64,000 nt of DNA from Natrinema pellirubrum DSM 15624. GTDB lineage: Archaea > Halobacteriota > Halobacteria > Halobacteriales > Natrialbaceae. Of this stretch, positions 16,806-26,412 are shown piece by piece; within the stretch, counting starts at the first letter, position 1, and every line of letters starts with the position of its first letter. The DNA lies in contig NC_019962.1 of assembly GCF_000230735.2 (NCBI RefSeq), forward strand, positions 62,001 to 126,000. Direction: 5' to 3'. Position numbers and translations under genes: made by a program. Below the pieces are notes generated by a model. That model made no database searches. It saw only the letters and a program-made list of their open reading frames with translations, and had not been told where the DNA came from.

Positions 16806-18392
16806 TCAGTTCTGACCGTTCAGCGTGATGTCGTTGATCCCGATGATCCGCTCGTCGGACTCGAGTTCCTCCTTCGCTTCCGTGGGAACCTCGCTGTCGA
16901 CGTTGTAGACGGTCAGTGCCTCGCCGCCGATGGTCTCGCGGGCGTTGAACATGCCGGCGATGTTGACGTCGTACTCGCCCATCACGGAGCCGATCTGGCC
17001 GATGACGCCGGGTTCGTCGGTGTTGCGGGCGATGACCATCCGGCCGTGGGGGATGGCGTCGACGCGGTAGCCGTCCACGCGGACGATCCGGGGATCGTTG
17101 CCGGCGAAGAGGGTCCCGTCGACGGAGACCTCGTCGTCGTCGTTGCTGACAGTCACGGAGATCAGGCTCTGGAAGTCCTCGGCCTGTCGTGTTTTCGATT
17201 CCGTCACATCGACGCCCCGATCCTCGGCGATCTGTGGTGCGTTGACCGCGTTGACCTGCCACTCGAGGGGCTGGAAGACGCCCTTGAGCGCGCTCGCGGT
17301 GACGAACTCGATGTCCTCGTCGGCGATCTCGCCCTCGTAGACGACCTCGACGTCCTCGATGCGGCCCTCGAGCAGTTGCGCGGCGACCTTGCCCGCGGTC
17401 TCGGCGATCTCGATGTAGGGCTCGACGCGGGGGAACGCGCTCTCGTCGATCGAGGGGGCGTTCAGCGCGTTCGCGACGGGCTCCTCGGCCAGTGCAGCGT
17501 TGACCTGACTGGCGGTCGAGGTGGCGACGTTCTCCTGAGCGGCCTCCGTCGAGGCACCCAGGTGGGGCGTGACGATGATCTCGTCGTGTTCCAGCAGCGG
17601 CGAGTCGGCGGGCAGGGGCTCCTCGGCGAAGACGTCGATCGCCGCGCCGGCCAGCGTGCCGTCCTCGACCTTGGCGGCCAGTGCATCCTCGTCGACGACG
17701 CCTCCGCGGGCGCAGTTGACGAGGTAGCCGTCGCCCAGCAGATCGAGTTCGTCCTCGCCGATCAGCCCCTCCGTCTCGGGGGTCAGCGGCGTGTGGACGG
17801 TTACGAAGTCGGCGGCCTCGAGACAGTCCTCGAACTCGACGAGTTCGGCACCGATGCGGTCGGCGCGCTCCTCGCTGATGTAGGGGTCGTAGGCGACGAT
17901 GTCCATGCCCAGCGAGTCGAGTTTCTTGGCGACCTCCTGGCCGACGCGGCCGAGGCCGACGACGCCTAAGGTCTTGCCGTCGAGTTCGGCTCCGAGATAG
18001 TCGCTTTTGGCCCACTCGCCGTTTTTCAGGCGGATGTGGGCCTGGGGGATCGAGCGCGCGATCGCGAACGTCATCGCGACGGTGTGTTCCGCGGCCGCCC
18101 GAACGTTGCCCTCGGGGGCGTTGGCGACGATGACGCCGTTGTCCGTTGCGGCGTCGATGTCGATGTTGTCGACGCCGATGCCGGCCCGGCCGACGATGGC
18201 CAGCTCTTCGGCGGCCTCGAGGACCTCCTCGGTGACCTCGGTCCCGGAGCGAACGATCATGCCGTTGGCGTCCGAAACCGCCTCGAGGAGTGCCTCGCCC
18301 TCGAGTTCGTAGCCCGTTTCGACCTCGTGGCCGGCGTCTCTGAGTACGTCCAGACCCGCGTCCGCGATCGGATCCGTGACGAGAACCTTCAT
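16806..18392 (-). CDS. serA: D-3-phosphoglycerate dehydrogenase
   Basis: A 528-residue enzyme oxidising 3-phosphoglycerate to 3-phosphohydroxypyruvate, the first step of serine synthesis. It starts MKVLVTDPIADAGLDVL. The NAD fold is LGVVGLGRVGQEVAKKL near residue 145. Catalytic residues are in VNCARGGVVDEDAL (Arg), Glu in VFAEEPLP and His in VTPHLGASTEAAQENVA. An ASB domain is followed by a C-terminal ACT domain (NTDEPGVIGQIGSVMGEY), the serine-binding regulatory unit of long-form SerA. Phosphoserine phosphatase lies 2.6 kb away. Eight upstream residues were excluded. Confidence 0.97.
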   Translation of the reverse strand: MKVLVTDPIADAGLDVLRDAGHEVETGYELEGEALLEAVSDANGMIVRSGTEVTEEVLEAAEELAIVGRAGIGVDNIDIDAATDNGVIVANAPEGNVRAAAEHTVAMTFAIARSIPQAHIRLKNGEWAKSDYLGAELDGKTLGVVGLGRVGQEVAKKLDSLGMDIVAYDPYISEERADRIGAELVEFEDCLEAADFVTVHTPLTPETEGLIGEDELDLLGDGYLVNCARGGVVDEDALAAKVEDGTLAGAAIDVFAEEPLPADSPLLEHDEIIVTPHLGASTEAAQENVATSTASQVNAALAEEPVANALNAPSIDESAFPRVEPYIEIAETAGKVAAQLLEGRIEDVEVVYEGEIADEDIEFVTASALKGVFQPLEWQVNAVNAPQIAEDRGVDVTESKTRQAEDFQSLISVTVSNDDDEVSVDGTLFAGNDPRIVRVDGYRVDAIPHGRMVIARNTDEPGVIGQIGSVMGEYDVNIAGMFNARETIGGEALTVYNVDSEVPTEAKEELESDERIIGINDITLNGQN

Positions 18393-18623
18393 GCGCGAGA
18401 CAACCGGGCGGAACACGTAAACCCTTCCGTTGTGGTCGGGGCCGGCAAAAAATACCGCTGTCTCCCGGTCCGTGTCTCGGCGGCGGTGTGGACGCCGACC
18501 CCGTCCCCCGCGTCGTCGATACCGTCGTTTCTCGACGGCAGTCGGCGATCGGTTCCGCCCCGACCTCCCAGTGTCCGAGAATTACGGCGTGGAGTTATCA
18601 AGCGACGGACTGTATCGTCGAGT

Positions 18624-19079
18624 ATGTACGACAAAATCCTGCTGCCGACCGACGCCGCGGAGGGAACGGAACTCGCGATCGAACACGCCGTCGCCGTCGC
18701 CGAGGACACCGGTGCGGACCTCCACCTGCTGTATGTCGTCGACAGCGACGTCTATAACTCCTACAGCGGGGACGAGTACGTCCACGAGTTCGAGAGCCTC
18801 GAGGCCGCGCTGGAACACGTCGGCGAGGAGGCCCTCGAGTCGGCCGCCGAGGCGGCCCGAGACGCGGGTCTCGAGCCGACGACGGTCGTCAGACACGGCC
18901 GCCCCCACGAACAGATCCTCGAGTACGCCGACGAGGCCGACGTCGACATGCTCGTAATGGGGTCGAAGGAACGGTCCGGCGACTACCGCCAGCTGCTCGG
19001 GAGCGTCACCGATCGCGTCGCGCGATTGGCCTCCCGTCCGGTGACGATCGTCAAGACCCCGGTCGAGGACGGCGAGTAG
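18624..19079 (+). CDS. universal stress protein UspA family
   Basis: A 151-residue Usp protein beginning MYDKILLPTDAAEGTELAIEHA, with ATP-loop motif VMGSKERSGDYRQLLGSVTDRV near residue 112 and ending VTIVKTPVEDGE. It carries the G-2x-G-9x-G-S type residues only in part (GS-KERSG-...-GS), so ATP binding is likely but not certain. It is divergent from serA, with about 230 bases between the starts. It differs from the paralogue at 13.5-13.9 kb by a longer middle segment (DSDVYNSYSGDEYVHEFES). Confidence 0.92.
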   Translation: MYDKILLPTDAAEGTELAIEHAVAVAEDTGADLHLLYVVDSDVYNSYSGDEYVHEFESLEAALEHVGEEALESAAEAARDAGLEPTTVVRHGRPHEQILEYADEADVDMLVMGSKERSGDYRQLLGSVTDRVARLASRPVTIVKTPVEDGE

Positions 19080-19088
19080 GACCGGCCG

Positions 19089-20588
19089 TTATTTCGCTCG
19101 CGGGAGGCGGACGACGACGCAACTCCCCGCGCCGTCGCGGGACGTGTAGTCGAGATAGCCCCCGTAGTCGTCGACGATGAGGCTGGCGAGCCACAGCCCC
19201 AGCCCGTTGCCGTGTCTGACCTGCGTGATCGGTTCGTCGTTGAAGATGCCGGCCCGCTCGGATGCGGGGATGCCGGGCCCGGTGTCGGCGATCCGAACGG
19301 CGACCGTTTCGTCGCTTTCGTCGACGCCGATTTCGACGGCCGGCTCGGCCGCGTCGGCGTGGACGATCGCGTTGTGGACGAGTTCCTCGAGAACGGTCGC
19401 GAGCCGATCGTCGCCGGCGACGACGGCGGCCGTCGCCCCGGTGATCGTGATCATACTCGTGGGATGTCGGTCACGGAGGTCGTCGACGACCGTCTCGAGG
19501 ACGTCACCGACGGCCACTGGCGTCCGCGGGCGGCCGTCCTCGAGGGTCACGTCGGCGAGTTCCTTCGCCGACTCGTTGAGATCGATCAACGACGCGGCCG
19601 TCGCCGCGATTTCGGCCGCGTACTCGCGGTGGGTCTCGTCCTCGAGTTCCGCCAGCAGTGTCTCCGCGAACCCGCTGATGACGTTGAGTTCGTTGCGGAG
19701 GTTGTGCCGGAGCAGTCGGTGGATGACTCGTAGGTGCTGTTCCCGGAGTTTCAGCGGCGTGATGTCCCGTCCCTCGGTGACGAGCAGCTGAATCTCGCCC
19801 CGTTCGTCGGTGATCGGCCGGATCGAAAAGTCGATGATCGCGGTTCGGTCGGCACCTCGGATCCGGAGTTCGTCCCGGAACAGCTCTCCGTCGCCGGCGC
19901 GTTCGACGGCCTCGAGGGCAGTCTCGCGCGCCTCGTCGTCCAGCTGGAACCAGTAGGTGTCCCAGACCGGTTTCCCGACGACGTCGGTTCGTTCGACCCC
20001 GGCGAAGGAAAGCGCCGTCCGGTTGACTTCGAGGACGGTCCCGTCGGGCTCGAGGAGACCGGTGAACTGGTAGGTGTTGTTGAAGACGGCCTCGAAGCGG
20101 CGCTGGCGGGCCTTCCGGCCGGAGAGATCACGAAAGAGGCCGGTGAACAGCCGCTGGCCCTCGTGGGTGTGTTCCCGGAGGCTTACCAGCACGGGGACTT
20201 CGTGGCCGTCCTTGTGTAACGCGGGGAGTTCGATCCCGTCCCAGTCGATGTGTTTCTCGCCGGTTCGGAGATACTTCTCCAACCCGGCGGCGTGGGCGTC
20301 CTGCAGCCGTTCGGGGATCAACGTCATCTTCGAGGAGCCGATGAGTTCCGCGGGGCTGTAGCCGAGGATCGACTCGATCGCTGGATTGGCGAAGACGATG
20401 GTACTCTCCTCGTCGATGGTCAGCAACCCCTCGGAAGTGTTGGCGACCAACTGCCGGAAGAACTCGCCCTCCTCGAAGGGAAACAGCGGCGACTCGAGGC
20501 CGTCGGTCGAACTCGACCGCTCACACGCCCGGTCGCCGTCGGTCACGCCAGGGAAACAGTACGCTGAACCTATATAAACATCGGCCAC
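19089..20588 (-). CDS. PAS-domain sensor histidine kinase
   Basis: A 499-residue soluble kinase with no membrane helix. PAS1 (residues ~42-160) contains NTSEGLLTIDEESTIVFANP, and PAS2 (~165-285) contains ILDEPDGTVLEVNR-like LLEPDGTVLEVNRTALSF. The dimerisation/phosphoacceptor helix is IHRLLRHNLRNELNVISGF, with His in RHNLRNEL as in haloarchaeal kinases. The ATPase domain has ELVHNAIVHA (N box), VRIADTGPGIP (G1) and HGNGLGLWL (G2). No response regulator is adjacent, as is common in haloarchaea. The signal is unknown and a cytoplasmic redox or small-molecule cue is likely. The gene ends close to the convergent Usp gene. Confidence 0.95.
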   Translation of the reverse strand: MADVYIGSAYCFPGVTDGDRACERSSSTDGLESPLFPFEEGEFFRQLVANTSEGLLTIDEESTIVFANPAIESILGYSPAELIGSSKMTLIPERLQDAHAAGLEKYLRTGEKHIDWDGIELPALHKDGHEVPVLVSLREHTHEGQRLFTGLFRDLSGRKARQRRFEAVFNNTYQFTGLLEPDGTVLEVNRTALSFAGVERTDVVGKPVWDTYWFQLDDEARETALEAVERAGDGELFRDELRIRGADRTAIIDFSIRPITDERGEIQLLVTEGRDITPLKLREQHLRVIHRLLRHNLRNELNVISGFAETLLAELEDETHREYAAEIAATAASLIDLNESAKELADVTLEDGRPRTPVAVGDVLETVVDDLRDRHPTSMITITGATAAVVAGDDRLATVLEELVHNAIVHADAAEPAVEIGVDESDETVAVRIADTGPGIPASERAGIFNDEPITQVRHGNGLGLWLASLIVDDYGGYLDYTSRDGAGSCVVVRLPRAK

Positions 20589-20618
20589 CGGGCGGAAGCG
20601 TGAGCCGATCGTCGTCGG

Positions 20619-20853
20619 TTACCGAGCCGGTCCGGCCAGTCGCGAAACGGCGGCGACGGCGGCCCCGACCCCGACCGCGAACGCGCTCACGCCGGCGGCG
20701 AGTCCCTTTCCAAGGCGCGACGGCGATTCCCGTCGGTCGACCGCTCTCCGCTGGTTCGGCGTCGCTCTCGTTGGCGTCCGCGTCACCGTCCGACCGGTCC
20801 CCTTCCTCGAGACTCGGCCCCTTCTCGTACTCGGAACATAGAATATCCGACAC
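20619..20853 (-). pseudogene. probable frameshifted small haloarchaeal protein
   Basis: From a GTG at 20853 the frame reads an acidic haloarchaeal N-terminus (SDILCSEYEKGPSLEEGD, then SDGDADANESDAEPAESG). It then turns Arg rich. In the neighbouring frame, from about 20735, the sequence becomes typical again (ESPSRLGKGLAAGVSAFAVG and a hydrophobic helix) and ends at a TAA at 20619. GC3 bias switches frames at the same place. This suggests a one-base frameshift in a roughly 78-residue gene with one membrane helix, either a real mutation or a sequence error. The rest of the 384-base gap around it holds nothing I recognise. Confidence 0.45.
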
Positions 20854-20972
20854 ATACGCGCTACTGTGGGCGGCTCGATACTACGTTTCGGTTCGGCTCT
20901 AGCTGAAAGAACGGCAACTCTCGCGATGGGAAACCTGAACTGGTTTATCCCGGGACCGTCAACCGGCGAGCG

Positions 20973-21665
20973 ATGACAGTCGTCGCTTTCGACTTCGACG
21001 GGACGCTTTCCGATTCCGAGATGACGGTCCTGCTGGGCGATCGCCGCGGCGTCGCCACGGACATGGACGAGATCACCGAGCGCGCGATGAACGACGAGAT
21101 CGAGTACGCCGAGAGCCTGCGCAAGCGCGCGGCCCTGCTCGAGGGGCTGCCGGAAGCGGAGGCCGAGGCCGCCTTCGACGAGGTCGTCCTCCGGGAGGGC
21201 GCGGCCGATCTCATCGCCGAGTTGAACGACGCCGGCGTCACGACCGCCATCCTCACGGGCGGGTTCGAGCGCGGGGTCGCGGCCGCGTTGGAGCGCGAGG
21301 GCGTCTCCGTCGATCACATCGTCTCGAACCGGCTGCCGATGACCGGGGGCGAGAGCGAGGCGACAGCCTCGGACAGTACGAGCGGCGATCAGCCGCGAGT
21401 ACTCACCGGCGCGGTCGAGGGGCCGCTGATCGAGGGCACCAAGGACGACGCCCTCGCGGACCTCGCCGACGAGGTCGGCGTCGACCTCGCCGACACCGTC
21501 GCGGTCGGCGACGGGGCCAACGACCTGCCGATGCTCGAGGTCGCGGGGCTGGCGATCGGGTTCGAACCCAAACCGGCGGTCGAACCCCACTGTGATACCG
21601 TCGTCTCGACGATGGCCGAGGCCCGCGAGACGCTCGTCGCGGACGGCGTCCTCGACGACGAGTGA
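20973..21665 (+). CDS. serB: phosphoserine phosphatase (HAD family)
   Basis: A 230-residue HAD phosphatase completing serine synthesis. Motif I is FDFDGTLSDSEM (nucleophile Asp8 and Asp10). Motif II is TAILTGGFERG (Thr/Gly) and motif III/IV is VAVGDGANDLPML near residue 180. IEGTKDDAL supplies the Lys. A short acidic insert (GGESEATASDSTSGD) near residue 130 is a haloarchaeal extension. It lies in the same 5-kb neighbourhood as serA. Other HAD substrates are possible, but the GDGANDxxML form and the context favour phosphoserine. Confidence 0.92.
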   Translation: MTVVAFDFDGTLSDSEMTVLLGDRRGVATDMDEITERAMNDEIEYAESLRKRAALLEGLPEAEAEAAFDEVVLREGAADLIAELNDAGVTTAILTGGFERGVAAALEREGVSVDHIVSNRLPMTGGESEATASDSTSGDQPRVLTGAVEGPLIEGTKDDALADLADEVGVDLADTVAVGDGANDLPMLEVAGLAIGFEPKPAVEPHCDTVVSTMAEARETLVADGVLDDE

Positions 21666-21831
21666 GCGACCCGTAACCGCCGGTTGTATCACTCGTCGAT
21701 ATCCGGTTCTCCGTTCCTACCGTCTCTACTCGCCGTTTCGTCTCGTTACCCGGCTCGGCGTGACTCTCAGGACTAACTGCTGATTTCGGCACCGAACAAG
21801 TTATTAACTCGTGACCGAGTAAGTACTGCTG

Positions 21832-22209
21832 ATGATGTGGCAAGACCTCGTATTCATGCTCGGCAGCGGCCTCTCGATCGTCTTCCTCGCGCCCACCCTT
21901 CGCGACTCGAGCGCACGGGTTCCGTTAGGCACGAGTCTCCCGTCGATGGGGATCGGCTTCGTCTACGCGACGACGTTCTTCACGCTTGGGATGACTTTTT
22001 CGGCGATGGGCGCGTTCGCCGCCGGGACGATGTGGTCGCTGATTGCGCTGTTCCGATCGCCTCAGGGCATCTCGATGAAGCTGCTCGCCCGGGAGAACCT
22101 CGCGCTGTTCGTCTCCGATCTCCAGTACTGGCTCGCGCGCCGGCGGTCGAACCGATCGTACGCAGAGCAGTACGTCGCGCTCGAGCAGGGTCACGAACAC
22201 CAGTCCTGA
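21832..22209 (+). CDS. small membrane protein
   Basis: A 125-residue protein with about three hydrophobic segments (residues ~5-22, 38-58 and 58-78) and a basic, then polar C-terminus (WLARRRSNRSYAEQY...QGHEHQS). TTATTAACT about 30 bases before the ATG is a TATA-like element, giving a leaderless start. A second ATG directly follows, so the start is uncertain by one codon. No family recognised. Confidence 0.75.
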   Translation: MMWQDLVFMLGSGLSIVFLAPTLRDSSARVPLGTSLPSMGIGFVYATTFFTLGMTFSAMGAFAAGTMWSLIALFRSPQGISMKLLARENLALFVSDLQYWLARRRSNRSYAEQYVALEQGHEHQS

Positions 22210-22329
22210 TTCTTTCGACCACACCACGGCCGTGACTGTCGGTGTGCGTTCGTTTCGGTCCGTGTGAGAAATCGATAGGTTCGATCCGTCGTTCGATTCG
22301 GCTCCGCGCGTCGATAAGCGACTCGAGCG

Positions 22330-23121
22330 TTACTGGACCTTCGCCATCACCGTCTCGAGGGCGTCGCGGGGCTGCGTGAGCAGGCCGCCGACGGCTCCGA
22401 GGATCGCCGGCACGATGATCCCGGCAAAGAGGAGCGCGTCGGTGGTCGACGGACCGAACTCGGCGTTGGTGGTAACCGAATCGCCCGCGTCGTTGAGGTA
22501 CTCGCTGGCCTCGAGGCCCAGTACACCGCTGCTCTCGGGACCGATGAGGCTCGCGACGGTGGGCACTTCGGAGTAGCTGTGGCTCATCAGGAACGCCGCG
22601 ATGGCGGCGAACGCGACGTAGGGGAGCGCGACGGTGACACCCGCCTTCGCGGCGTCGACGGTATCGTCGGCGTCGGTGTACTTGGCGACCGCGTACCCGG
22701 CAGCGACGATCCCCCCGACCGTCACGAGGAAGAGAAACAGCGCCGACAGGAAAAATGGGCTACCCGGGCCGCTGCCGAACGCGGCAGCGTGATTCGGGGC
22801 ACCGCCGAGCGCCGCGGCTTCGCCGTCGACTTCGAATCCCGTCCCGAACACGCTGAGGTAACTCCACCCGGCGGCCTTCCAGGAAGGAACCATCTCCGTG
22901 ATGATCAACGAGTCCTCACCCGTTCCGACCGCCTCGGCGATCGGCGATGACTGTGCCGTCGCGATCATCGTCAGGAGCAGGTGCGTGAGATACGTCGCGA
23001 CGACGGCGATGGCCCCGAACACCGCCCCCTCTTTGACCGGCAGTTCGTTCCCGCTGCCCTGCGGGACCTGCCGTTGTACGTCCGATTCATCCTCGTAATC
23101 GAGTTGCTTCCCGTCTGACAT
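22330..23121 (-). CDS. multi-spanning haloarchaeal membrane protein
   Basis: A 263-residue protein starting MSDGKQLDYEDESDVQRQV. A polar acidic N-terminus of about 30 residues is followed by four or five membrane helices (AVFGAIAVVATYLTHLLLTM, FFLSALFLFLVTVGGIVAAGYA, AKAGVTVALPYVAFAAIAAFL, LLFAGIIVPAILGAVGGLL). Between the first two lies a long extracellular-type loop. The upstream frame extension lacks coding character. No transport or enzyme signature is visible. Function unknown. Confidence 0.8.
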   Translation of the reverse strand: MSDGKQLDYEDESDVQRQVPQGSGNELPVKEGAVFGAIAVVATYLTHLLLTMIATAQSSPIAEAVGTGEDSLIITEMVPSWKAAGWSYLSVFGTGFEVDGEAAALGGAPNHAAAFGSGPGSPFFLSALFLFLVTVGGIVAAGYAVAKYTDADDTVDAAKAGVTVALPYVAFAAIAAFLMSHSYSEVPTVASLIGPESSGVLGLEASEYLNDAGDSVTTNAEFGPSTTDALLFAGIIVPAILGAVGGLLTQPRDALETVMAKVQ

Positions 23122-23258
23122 CACCAATACATCAGACAGACAGGTATTATAATTTACGGCACTGTTCCCCGCTGACACCGATATTGGCTGGCGAAACACC
23201 GTGTGAATCGGCCCAACTACCTGTCGAATTTCCGTCTGGTATCGTGGCTGCCACGATC

Positions 23259-24518
23259 TCACTCGGAAAACAGACTCGTATGGACCGGCGCGAACTCACC
23301 GGAGTTGTCGGACTCGGATTCCGGTTCGGTGTCGGTGATCGCCCGTCCCTCGAGCCCGCTTGCGAGCAGGTCCGACAGCGGCGGGCCGACCTTCTCGGGT
23401 TCGACGAGGAAGGCGTCGTGGCCGTGATCGGACTCGACGACGTGATGAGCGACGTCGACATCGGCCGCGCGGGCGGCCTCGGCCAGCGCTTCGGCCTGTT
23501 CGGTGGTGAAGTGCCAGTCGCCGGTAAAGGAGAGCAAGAGGAGTTCGCCCTCGAAGGCCGCCAGCGCATCGGCGTCTCCCTCGTAGCCCGCCGACAGATC
23601 GAAGTCGTCCATCGCGCGGGTCATGTAGAGGTAGCTGTTGGCGTCGAACCGGTCGACGAACTTGTCGGCCTGATAGTCCAGATAGGACTCGACCTCCCGA
23701 TACGGGAAGAAGGCGGCCGCGGGGTCTGGCTGTTCCTCGCGGACCGTCTCCCGGCCCGCCGACCGCCGGCCGAACTTCCGGCCCATCGAGGCCTTCGAGA
23801 GGTACATGATGTGGCCGATCTGGCGGGCTCGAGCCAGCCCCTCCTCGGGTTCGGCCCTCCCGTCGGACGAGTCCGACGACCCTCCGTTCGCGTCGCTCTC
23901 GGCGGCGCCGTAGTAGTGGCCGCCGTTCCAGTTCGGGTCGCTCGTGATGGCCCGGCGGGCAACGGTATCGAGCGCGAGACACTGCGGATCGAGGCGGGCG
24001 GCGGTTGCGACCGCACCGGCGCGTTCGACGTCGTCCGGATAGCGACGGAGCCAGTCCAGGACGTTCATCCCGCCGACACTGCCGCCGACGACCGCGTGGA
24101 GCCGGCCGACGCCGAGTTCGTCGAGCAGTTTCCGCTGGGCGCGGGTCCAGTCGCCGACCGTGACCGGCGGGAAGTCGGTGCCGTAGGGTTTGCCGGTCTC
24201 GGGGTTCTCGCTGGCTGGGCCGGTCGTCCCGTAGCACGATCCCGGCACGTTCGCACAGACGACGTAGTACTCCGTCGTGTCGATGGCCTTCCCGGGGCCG
24301 ACCACGTCGCCCCACCAGGCTCGAGCCTGTCCTGCGGTCTCGTCGCCCGCGTCCGGCCGGCGGGCGACGTGGGCGCTACCGGTCAGCGCGTGACAGATCA
24401 GCACCGCGTTATCGCCGGTAAACTCGCCGTAGGTCTCGTAGGCCACCTCGAGGGTCGGGATCGACTCCCCCGAGAGGAACTGGAACTCCCCGAGGTCGGC
24501 CGTCTCTTTCGTCGTCAC
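23259..24518 (-). CDS. metX: homoserine O-acetyltransferase
   Basis: A 419-residue alpha/beta-hydrolase enzyme activating homoserine with acetyl-CoA for methionine synthesis. Landmarks are the N-terminal strands ([14 protein letters not shown]), [16 protein letters not shown] (oxyanion region), the nucleophile elbow [14 protein letters not shown] near residue 147, the lid region [18 protein letters not shown] with the catalytic Asp, and [13 protein letters not shown] with the catalytic His. An acidic insert ([20 protein letters not shown]) and acidic tail are haloarchaeal additions. Its start overlaps the end of metY by four bases, so both are expressed from the met promoter. Confidence 0.96.
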   Translation of the reverse strand: MTTKETADLGEFQFLSGESIPTLEVAYETYGEFTGDNAVLICHALTGSAHVARRPDAGDETAGQARAWWGDVVGPGKAIDTTEYYVVCANVPGSCYGTTGPASENPETGKPYGTDFPPVTVGDWTRAQRKLLDELGVGRLHAVVGGSVGGMNVLDWLRRYPDDVERAGAVATAARLDPQCLALDTVARRAITSDPNWNGGHYYGAAESDANGGSSDSSDGRAEPEEGLARARQIGHIMYLSKASMGRKFGRRSAGRETVREEQPDPAAAFFPYREVESYLDYQADKFVDRFDANSYLYMTRAMDDFDLSAGYEGDADALAAFEGELLLLSFTGDWHFTTEQAEALAEAARAADVDVAHHVVESDHGHDAFLVEPEKVGPPLSDLLASGLEGRAITDTEPESESDNSGEFAPVHTSLFSE

Positions 24519-25894
24519 GCCGTCTCACCCGCCGCTTGCGTCGCGGCCGCGATCGCACTCTCGAGGTCCGCGAGGATGTCTTCGGGGTCCTCGATACCCA
24601 CCGACATCCGGACCAGATCGTCGGTGACGCCGGCCTCCTTGCGCTCTTCGGGCGTGAGTTGGCCGTGGGTGGTGCTGGCTGGGTGGATCACCAGCGTCTT
24701 CGCGTCGCCGATGTTCGCGAGGAACGAGGCCAACTCGACGTTCTCGCAGAAGGCCTTGCCCGCCTCGTACCCCTTCTCGAGGCCGAACGCGACCATCCCG
24801 CCGTAGTCCTCGAGATATCGCTTGGCGTTGTCGTGGGTCGGGTGGTCCGCGAGGCCGGGATGGGTGACCCAGGCGACGTCCTCGTGATCGTCGAGGTAGT
24901 CGGCGACGATCCGGGCGTTCTCGCAGTGTTTGTCGACGCGCAGGGGCATCGACTCCAGCCCTTGCAGGGTCTGCCAGGCGTCGAACGGCGACTGCTGGTT
25001 ACCGAGACTGCGCAGCGAGCGGTAGCGTGCGGTCGCGGCGAAGGGGGCCTCGGGGAAGTCCCGCGAGAAGTCGACGTCGTGATAGGCGTGGTTCTGGCCC
25101 GCGATCTCGTCGTAGCCGTGGTCGCCCCAGGGGAACGAGCCGCCGTCGACGAGTACCCCGCCGACGGTCGTCCCCGAGCCGTGGAGCCACTTGGTCGTCG
25201 ACTCCCAGACGACGTCGGCCCCGTGTTCCAGCGGTCGACACAGCGCCGGCGTCGCGAACGTGTTGTCGACGACGAGGGGGACGCCGTTGTCGTGGGCGAT
25301 CTCGGCGACCCGCTCGAAATCCGGCGTCACCAGCGAGGGGTTGCCGATCGTCTCGACGTGGACGAACGCGGTGTCCTCGTCGATGGCCTCGGCGTAGGCG
25401 TCGTACTCGAGCGTAGGGACGAACGTCGGTTCGATGTCCCGCCGAGTTGCGGTTTTCGAGAAGTAGGCCGTCGTCCCGCCGTAGGTATCGGTCGAACAGA
25501 CCACGTTGTCGCCCGCCTCGGCGAGGATCAGGACGGCGGCGTCGAGCGCGGCCATGCCGCTGCCGGTCGCGACCGCGCCCGCACCCCCCTCGAGGTCGGC
25601 GAGGCGGTCCTCGAGCGTGGTGACCGTCGGGTTGGCCATCCGCGAGTAGATGTAGCCGTCGTCCTCGAGGGCGTATCGGTCGGCGGCGGTGTCGGCGTCC
25701 TCGAAGACGTAGGAGGTCGTCTGATAGATCGGCGGTGCCATCGCACCGGTTTCCGGATCGGGAGACTGGCCGGCGTGGACGCTGCGGGTGCCGAGCCCGC
25801 GCTCCTCGCTACCGGCGGTGTCACCGCCTCCATCCCGGGACACCTCCGGTGTCTCACCGTCGGCGTCGTACCCGTCGCTGGCGTCGTCGCTCAT
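24515..25894 (-). CDS. metY: O-acetylhomoserine sulfhydrylase (aminocarboxypropyltransferase)
   Basis: A 459-residue PLP enzyme of the Cys/Met metabolism family. An acidic N-terminal leader of about 30 residues precedes [20 protein letters not shown]. Motifs are [35 protein letters not shown] and [15 protein letters not shown], where Lys is the PLP lysine (near residue 235). It incorporates sulfide into O-acetylhomoserine to give homocysteine, using the product of metX directly downstream. The N-terminal tail and 459-residue length fit haloarchaeal MetY. Cystathionine gamma-synthase activity is an alternative within the family. The promoter carries two of the phased repeats. Confidence 0.94.
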   Translation of the reverse strand: MSDDASDGYDADGETPEVSRDGGGDTAGSEERGLGTRSVHAGQSPDPETGAMAPPIYQTTSYVFEDADTAADRYALEDDGYIYSRMANPTVTTLEDRLADLEGGAGAVATGSGMAALDAAVLILAEAGDNVVCSTDTYGGTTAYFSKTATRRDIEPTFVPTLEYDAYAEAIDEDTAFVHVETIGNPSLVTPDFERVAEIAHDNGVPLVVDNTFATPALCRPLEHGADVVWESTTKWLHGSGTTVGGVLVDGGSFPWGDHGYDEIAGQNHAYHDVDFSRDFPEAPFAATARYRSLRSLGNQQSPFDAWQTLQGLESMPLRVDKHCENARIVADYLDDHEDVAWVTHPGLADHPTHDNAKRYLEDYGGMVAFGLEKGYEAGKAFCENVELASFLANIGDAKTLVIHPASTTHGQLTPEERKEAGVTDDLVRMSVGIEDPEDILADLESAIAAATQAAGETA

Positions 25895-25896
25895 GT

Positions 25897-25970
25897 TTCA
25901 TATGCATACTTCTCCACATTCATATGCACCGCAGTAACGGCAAAAATAGCAGCCTAGACATTCACATGCA
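25897..25970. promoter_or_regulatory. three phased TTCAtATGCA repeats at the met promoter
   Basis: TTCATATGCA occurs at 25897-25906 and again at 25919-25928, and TTCACATGCA at 25961-25970. The starts are 22 and 42 bases apart, close to two and four helical turns, so all would face the same side of the DNA. The first begins three bases upstream of the metY start codon. The second covers the position of a TATA box for a leaderless metY transcript (25-34 bases upstream). A repressor bound there would block initiation. The DsrE gene lies on the other side. Confidence 0.7.
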
Positions 25971-26041
25971 CGGACTCCGTCGACGACTCCACGTCACCTG
26001 CAGGCTCAACCGCTATCCGCGGGGGCCGCTACCCTCGAGCC

Positions 26042-26380
26042 GTGCAGACAGTGTTTCATCTCATCGCCGACGAGCCGGCACAGCGAGCGACCGCACTCAC
26101 GATCGCGCAGAACCTCACCGAGGACGACTCCGTCGATGTGGATGACATCGCTATCGTCGCACAGGCCGACGGCATCGAGCCGCTGACGGCCGGCGGCGAC
26201 GACAGCGGGATGGTCGAATCGCTGCTCGAGACGGGTGTCGCGGTCAAGGCCTGCGGGAACACGCTCGACCTGAAAGACCTCGCGGAATCGGACCTCGTCG
26301 AGGGCGTCGAGACCGTCCCCTCGGGCGGCGGCGAACTCACGCGACTACAGAACGAAGGCTACGCGTATATTCGTCCGTAG
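26042..26380 (+). CDS. DsrE/DsrF-like sulfur-relay family protein
   Basis: A 112-residue protein with a GTG start. It has a DsrE-type alpha/beta pattern: MQTVFHLIADEPAQRATALTI, VDDIAIVAQADGIEPL, VAVKACGNTLDLKDL with Cys near residue 75 at the usual position of the family's persulfide cysteine, and the end LTRLQNEGYAYIRP. DsrE proteins carry or transfer sulfur. It is divergent from metY-metX and shares the repeat-bearing intergenic region, which suggests a link with sulfur supply for homocysteine formation. That link is inference. Confidence 0.85.
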   Translation: MQTVFHLIADEPAQRATALTIAQNLTEDDSVDVDDIAIVAQADGIEPLTAGGDDSGMVESLLETGVAVKACGNTLDLKDLAESDLVEGVETVPSGGGELTRLQNEGYAYIRP

Positions 26381-26412
26381 CCCGCCTCCGTACGGCCTCG
26401 GCTCGGGCGTCG

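Noticed and set aside
21555-21572. A possible tRNA T-loop (GTTCGAACC)
   Set aside because: It lies in serB and lacks acceptor and anticodon stems.
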